Source: Verrucomicrobiota bacterium (GTDB lineage Bacteria; Verrucomicrobiota; Verrucomicrobiia; Chthoniobacterales; UBA10450). Taken from it: DNA of 7,764 nt. Where the stretch lies: NCBI GenBank assembly GCA_003219945.1, contig QHQV01000319.1:1-7764 (forward strand), written 5' to 3'. Below are positions 4,495 to 7,764 of the stretch, in pieces (within the stretch, counting starts at the first letter, position 1; each line of letters begins with the position of its first letter). The notes under the pieces were generated by a model. The model was not told the DNA's origin, did no database searches, and was given only the letters and a program-made list of their open reading frames with translations. Both the position numbers and the translations under genes were made by a program.

Positions 4495-6879
4495 ATGAAG
4501 TTTTCGGTTAACTGGCTGCGCGAATTTGTCGATCTTCCAAAAAATCCGGAAGACATTGCCGAATTGCTGACTCGCGCCGGGATTGAAACCAAAAACATCG
4601 AAACGCGCGGCGCGAATATCGACAATGTGATCGTTTCGCAAATCACAGCGTCCTCGCGTCATCCGGATGCCGATCGGCTCACCGTTTGCGAAGTGGACGA
4701 CGGCGGTGGCACAAAACGCCAGATCGTTTGCGGCGCAACAAATTACAAAGTCGGCGACAAAGTCCCTCTCGCCCTTCCAGGCGCGAAGCTGCCGAACGGT
4801 ACGGAGATTCGAAAGAGCAAACTGCGCGGCGTCGAGTCGGAAGGAATGCTATGCAGCCCGATCGAGCTCGGTCTCGGCGAAGATGCGTCCGGCCTGTTAA
4901 TTTTGTCACCCGATGCAAGAGTTGGCGCGCCGATCGCTGATCTTTTCCCCGCGGATACGATTCTGGACGTCGAAGTCACGCCAAACCGAGCCGATTTGCT
5001 GAGCCATTTCGGTCTGGCCCGTGAAATCGCGGCGCTGAGCGGATCGTCATTCCGAGCGGAGCGCAGCGAAGTCGAGGAATCCCGCAGAAAACCTCAAGGT
5101 AAAGCAACGGGATCCCTCGACTATGCTCGGGATGACGGGCTAGTAACCATCGCGGCAACCCGCGAATGTCCATTCTTCTCGCTGCGCAAGATTGACAACG
5201 TAAAAGTGGGTCCCAGCCCGCAATGGTTGCGCGCGAAAATTGAGAGCGTCGGCGTTCGCTCGATCAACAACATCGTCGACATCTCGAATTTTGTGATGCT
5301 GGAGCTCGGCCAACCGACGCATGCGTTCGACGCCGACAAACTAAACGGCGGCATCAATGTGCGGCTTGCACGCGACGGCGAGAAATTTCTCGCGCTCGAT
5401 CGAAAGACTTACTCGCTCAATCCTGACAATTGCGTAATCGCCGATCAGAAACGTGCGGTTGGAATCGGCGGCGTGATGGGCGGCGAAGAAACAGGGGTGA
5501 CCGATTTGACGAAAAATATTTTGCTCGAGGCCGCTTATTTTCTGCCGGCAAGTATTCGCCGAACGGCGCGGGCTTTAAATCTGCAAAGCGACGCAAGCTA
5601 CCGATTCGAGCGCGGCGTCGATCCGGACACGATTTTGCGAGCGTCGCAGCGCGCAGCCGAATTGATGGGCGAGATCGCTGGTGGAACGCCCGCGAAAGAA
5701 ATTCATGTTGCCGGTGAACTTCCAGCCGATCCAGCTGACGTCTCGTTGAGCTACGAAAAATGTTCTCGCGTAATCGGCATCGCAATCGACCCGAAAACTG
5801 TTGACGAAATTCTCACGCGTTTCGGGCTGCGGAAAACCGCGGGCACGAACCAGTCCGCAACCTGGAAGATTCCGAGTTACCGCCGCGATTTGCAGCGCGA
5901 TGTCGATCTGATCGAAGAAGTCCTCCGCTCGTACGGAATAGACAAAATTCCGGGAAGGACCCGCGGACGGTTCATGCCAACGAGCGCGGCCGACAGTTCA
6001 CACGATGTCGAAACACTTTTTCTCCGACATCGATTGACTGGATCAGGGTTGTCAGAAGTTCGGACATCAAAATTGATTTCGAGAAGCGCCATGGCGTCCG
6101 ACAAAGCGCTCGAGTTACGCAATCCGCTAAGCGAGGATCACGTCGCGCTGCGGCCAAATTTGATCAGCGGTTTGCTCGAGGTGCTCGAACGAAACATTCG
6201 TGTCGGAGCCGAGAGCGTGTCCATCTTCGAGATCGGTCGTGCATTCATTCCACCATCTGGAAAAGAAGAACGGCATCTTGGAATTCTGTTGTGGGGAAAT
6301 GTCGAGAGCGCACCGAATTGGCGATCGCAGACAAGGCGCAGCCTCGACTTGTTTGATCTGAAGAGCGCGCTCAAATGCGTTATTCCAAATCTGTCGTTTC
6401 GGCCAGGACAATTCCCTGATTTCGCGCTCGCGGTCGATATTTGCTCCGCCGATGAGCGGATTGGCTTCGGTGGGCAACTCGTGGCCAGCAAATCGAGCGC
6501 GCCGAGTCCGGTGCTCGTTGCCGAGCTGAATGCCGATCGTTTTTTGGACCGAGTCGCATCAGCGAAAAAATTTCAAGAACTCGATCGATACCCATCCATA
6601 ACGCGCGACATCGCGATGATTGTTCCTGAGAAATTGACCCACGTTGAAATTCTGCGCGCGATTCAAGAGCCAGCGGAGCCGTTGCTTGAGAGCGTGCAAT
6701 TATTCGACCTGTTTGAAATAGGAAAAGGCGTAACTGCGACCGCTTCCGGAAAATCACTCGCATATAGATTGACATACCGCGCGAAAAATCGCACACTGAC
6801 AAACGAGGAAGTGGCCACAGTGCACGCAAAGATTCGCGAACGATTAAAGCTCGAACTCGGAGCGACGCTGCGGGAATAG
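4495..6879 (+). CDS. pheT: Phenylalanyl-tRNA synthetase beta subunit, with an in-frame palindromic-element insertion
   Basis: PheT carries the tRNA-binding and editing functions of the synthetase. The 794 residues show the full domain order. The N-terminal B1 piece is MKFSVNWLREFVDLP, followed by the EMAP/tRNA-binding OB domain at ~39-148 (HPDADRLTVCEVD, SEGMLCSPIELGLGED). The second B1 piece is VEVTPNRADLLSHFGLAREIAAL (159-181). B3/B4 editing covers ~216-390, including LELGQPTHAFD (269-279), GVMGGEETGV (326-335) and RFERGVDPD (370-378). B5 covers ~415-485 and the synthetase-like core ~500-690. The FDX-ACB anticodon-binding domain starts at YPSITRDIAMIV (699-710). Residues 184-215, between B1 and B3/B4, are encoded by a palindromic repeat (5045-5137) and do not look like PheT sequence, yet the frame is intact. 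The junction is a surface linker in known structures, so function is probably kept. No Shine-Dalgarno site is seen. Confidence 0.98.
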   Translation: MKFSVNWLREFVDLPKNPEDIAELLTRAGIETKNIETRGANIDNVIVSQITASSRHPDADRLTVCEVDDGGGTKRQIVCGATNYKVGDKVPLALPGAKLPNGTEIRKSKLRGVESEGMLCSPIELGLGEDASGLLILSPDARVGAPIADLFPADTILDVEVTPNRADLLSHFGLAREIAALSGSSFRAERSEVEESRRKPQGKATGSLDYARDDGLVTIAATRECPFFSLRKIDNVKVGPSPQWLRAKIESVGVRSINNIVDISNFVMLELGQPTHAFDADKLNGGINVRLARDGEKFLALDRKTYSLNPDNCVIADQKRAVGIGGVMGGEETGVTDLTKNILLEAAYFLPASIRRTARALNLQSDASYRFERGVDPDTILRASQRAAELMGEIAGGTPAKEIHVAGELPADPADVSLSYEKCSRVIGIAIDPKTVDEILTRFGLRKTAGTNQSATWKIPSYRRDLQRDVDLIEEVLRSYGIDKIPGRTRGRFMPTSAADSSHDVETLFLRHRLTGSGLSEVRTSKLISRSAMASDKALELRNPLSEDHVALRPNLISGLLEVLERNIRVGAESVSIFEIGRAFIPPSGKEERHLGILLWGNVESAPNWRSQTRRSLDLFDLKSALKCVIPNLSFRPGQFPDFALAVDICSADERIGFGGQLVASKSSAPSPVLVAELNADRFLDRVASAKKFQELDRYPSITRDIAMIVPEKLTHVEILRAIQEPAEPLLESVQLFDLFEIGKGVTATASGKSLAYRLTYRAKNRTLTNEEVATVHAKIRERLKLELGATLRE
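5045..5137. repeat. 93-bp palindromic repeat read through in frame inside pheT
   Basis: The left arm (5045-5084) and right arm (5108-5137) are inverted repeats of the family at 1497-1579: cgtcattccgagc against gctcgggatgacg, and gtcgaggaatcccg against cgggatccctcgac. The 23-bp centre has the same length as in the intergenic copy, and the right arm is 30 bp in both. The left arm is 10 bp longer because of an internal gagcgcagcg expansion. Total length is therefore 93 bp (31 codons) instead of 83, and the frame is kept. The encoded peptide runs from RAERSEVEESRRK to GSLDYARDDG and is highly charged. Confidence 0.88.
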
Positions 6880-6893
6880 TTCTTTGAGAGCAG

Positions 6894-6959
6894 AGAGCCG
6901 TTCGTTGAGGGTTGGGAAGAAAACCAGTGCTTTTCTCTCAACTCTCGACCAACGGCTCT
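6894..6959. terminator. Long imperfect hairpin after pheT, possible terminator or repeat
   Basis: The arms 6894-6921 and about 6932-6959 pair at 22 of 28 positions, closing with agagccgtt against aacggctct and leaving a short loop around ccagtgc. It begins 15 nt after the pheT stop, where an operon terminator is expected. No T-run follows on the plus strand, so it is not a canonical intrinsic terminator. It may protect the 3' end of the mRNA or be another dispersed palindrome. Confidence 0.45.
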
Positions 6960-6964
6960 TCGGC

Positions 6965-6993
6965 GGTCCCGAAATGGTTTTGATTTCGGGATC
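6965..6993. terminator. Second hairpin downstream of pheT
   Basis: tcccgaaat (6967-6975) and atttcggga (6983-6991) form a perfect 9-bp stem with a seven-base loop. One wobble and one GC pair extend it to 11 bp (6965-6993). On the plus strand it is followed by aaacattta rather than a T-run, so terminator function is uncertain. It may act together with the larger hairpin just before it. Confidence 0.35.
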
Positions 6994-7187
6994 AAACATT
7001 TACCCTGCGATGTTCGAGATTACGAGGTGTGATTCCCGAACCGCTATTTGATGAAACTAGGAGGCTGTGTCGCCCGCAGAAAATGACAGGCCTTGATTGG
7101 AAGTCAGACGCTGCGACGACGGTCATCCACCCGTTACTGAAAGGGAACGGGTAATCCGCCTGAACGGCATCGGCGGGGTAACATTTC

Positions 7188-7212
7188 AAAAACCCAGATC
7201 GAATTTTCGATC
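7188..7212 (-). terminator. Weak candidate intrinsic terminator of pqqE
   Basis: On the minus strand the palindrome GATCGAAAATTCGATC (7212-7197) is followed, four bases later, by TTTTT (7192-7188). It lies about 145 nt after the pqqE stop. The stem is only 6-7 bp and AT-rich, so it would be a weak terminator, but it is the only stem plus T-run in the region for that strand. Confidence 0.3.
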
Positions 7213-7238
7213 CGAGGTAGCAACAAATGATCTGGGCA

Positions 7239-7281
7239 GCGCAAGCTGCCAGCCTGCGCGTCTCGGCAGCTTGCCGAGACG
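7239..7281. repeat. Paired-hairpin palindromic repeat
   Basis: Two adjacent hairpins are seen. gcgca/tgcgc (7239-7243 with 7255-7259) encloses agctgccagcc. cgtctcggca/tgccgagacg (7259-7268 with 7272-7281) is a perfect 10-bp stem with loop gct. The word pattern around the aagctgcc core recurs with swapped orientation. This looks like a third type of dispersed intergenic palindrome, distinct from the 83-bp family. Confidence 0.6.
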
Positions 7282-7356
7282 GGACGCTCGCAATTTCAGA
7301 CGGACTGTGATGTCGAAGGTATTGGTGATGACAGAGCAATTCGCCGAACGCGCAAA

Positions 7357-7764
7357 CTAAACGGGTAACGGCGATGGATTGGTGCGATACGTCCACTCAG
7401 GCCAATCATCGCTCGATGAATTTGCGTCGCATAACACCGCATCTGTCACAGCGCGATCGGGCGACAGTTCGCATACGGGGTCTGTATTCGCAGCGTTTCG
7501 TGTCAGCAATGCGGCCTGACAGCGGCAACCGCCGAAGTCGATTTCTTTTTGTGGACAACTCCGACAGGGCTCAGGCATCCATTCCGTTCCACGGAAGCGG
7601 TTGAAGCTTTCCGATTCGCGCCAGATCCAATCGAGATTATGCGTTCGGACATTTTCGAAACGCAGATCGGGAATCGCTGACGAGGCAGTCGGGCAGGGGA
7701 GCACGTCCCCGATTGGATTTACTGTAAGATAGCGCTGACCCCAGCCATTGAGACACGGTTTTGG
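7357..7764 (-). CDS. pqqE: PqqE, PQQ-biosynthesis radical SAM enzyme (C-terminal SPASM part; N-terminus off the right edge)
   Basis: The frame enters at 7764 and ends at a TAG at 7359-7357, giving the last 135 residues. PqqE makes the first carbon-carbon bond between the conserved Glu and Tyr of the PqqA peptide, with PqqD as chaperone, in pyrroloquinoline quinone synthesis. The visible part matches the SPASM region: [24 protein letters not shown], then [21 protein letters not shown] and NTDPVC. The cysteines at visible positions 4, 24, 67, 70, 80, 82 and 98 are all retained, as is Asp76 of KEIDFGG. Spacing from the CRSC motif places this Asp at the position of the unusual aspartate ligand of an auxiliary iron-sulfur cluster in characterised PqqE. 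Both auxiliary clusters should therefore form. The radical SAM CxxxCxxC motif is outside the window. No pqq gene follows it downstream, so pqqE ends its operon; pqqA-D may lie upstream to the right. Confidence 0.93.
   Translation of the reverse strand, partial: PKPCLNGWGQRYLTVNPIGDVLPCPTASSAIPDLRFENVRTHNLDWIWRESESFNRFRGTEWMPEPCRSCPQKEIDFGGCRCQAALLTRNAANTDPVCELSPDRAVTDAVLCDANSSSDDWPEWTYRTNPSPLPV

Larger units (their letters stand above)
6880..7356. other. Convergent intergenic region of 477 bp with no supported gene
   Basis: pheT ends at 6879 on the plus strand and pqqE ends at 7357 on the minus strand. Open frames here are short, unlike any family I recognise, and run through palindromic DNA. 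The stretch holds hairpins at 6894-6959, 6965-6993, 7129-7152 (acccgtt/aacgggt), 7197-7212 and 7239-7281. It looks like a repeat-rich termination zone between converging genes. Confidence 0.7.

Noticed and set aside
5045..5137. Frameshift or pseudogene in pheT caused by the repeat
   Set aside because: The frame is open on both sides and across the element, and all PheT domains downstream are intact. The gene is read as functional.
7310..7360. Small plus-strand ORF of 16 codons beginning MSKVLVMTEQ
   Set aside because: It is very short, has no clear ribosome site and runs head-on into pqqE. Nothing supports translation.
6992..7396. 134-residue open frame on the minus strand
   Set aside because: It overlaps the end of pqqE in another frame and runs through the palindromes at 7129-7281. 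The translation resembles no family I know, so it is treated as chance.
1..7764. CRISPR array, tRNA, rRNA or mobile-element enzyme
   Set aside because: No regularly spaced direct repeats, cloverleaf with a CCA-type end, rRNA signatures or transposase/integrase motifs were seen on either strand.

Overview
This window reads like a chromosomal segment of a free-living Gram-negative bacterium of medium-high GC. The mix of genes suggests a soil Verrucomicrobiota (Chthoniobacterales-like) genome: a CHASE2 cyclase, a zinc-ribbon rhomboid, rplT-pheS-pheT and pqqE, with many palindromic intergenic repeats and few Shine-Dalgarno sites. The phylum is an inference from style and was not tested by any search; Acidobacteriota is an alternative.

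Layout. (1) 1-1440, minus strand: the N-terminal 480 residues of a membrane CHASE2-class III adenylate/guanylate cyclase, running off the left edge. (2) 1441-1596: a divergent intergenic region with an extended -10 promoter for the cyclase and an 83-bp inverted-repeat element. (3) 1597-2730, plus: a protein with two TFIIB-type zinc ribbons fused to an apparently active rhomboid protease domain. (4) 2731-2919: a possibly structured leader, then the housekeeping block rplT (2920-3306), pheS (3384-4397) and pheT (4495-6879), encoding ribosomal protein L20 and both subunits of phenylalanyl-tRNA synthetase. (5) 6880-7356: a convergent intergenic region made largely of hairpins and palindromes. (6) 7357-7764, minus: the C-terminal SPASM part of the PQQ-biosynthesis radical SAM enzyme PqqE, running off the right edge.

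The genes are mostly conventional. rplT-pheS-pheT is a translation block whose usual upstream partners infC and rpmI are absent; a rhomboid gene sits there instead. The most striking signal is a family of palindromic repeats. An 83-bp copy lies upstream of the rhomboid gene. A 93-bp copy lies inside pheT and is read through in frame as 31 codons at a domain junction. The pheT copy is the 83-bp element plus a 10-nt internal expansion that makes its length a multiple of three. A possible relic, interrupted by a second type of palindrome, lies between pheS and pheT. This resembles in principle the protein-coding palindromic elements known from Rickettsia.

No CRISPR array, tRNA, rRNA, transposase or phage gene was seen.
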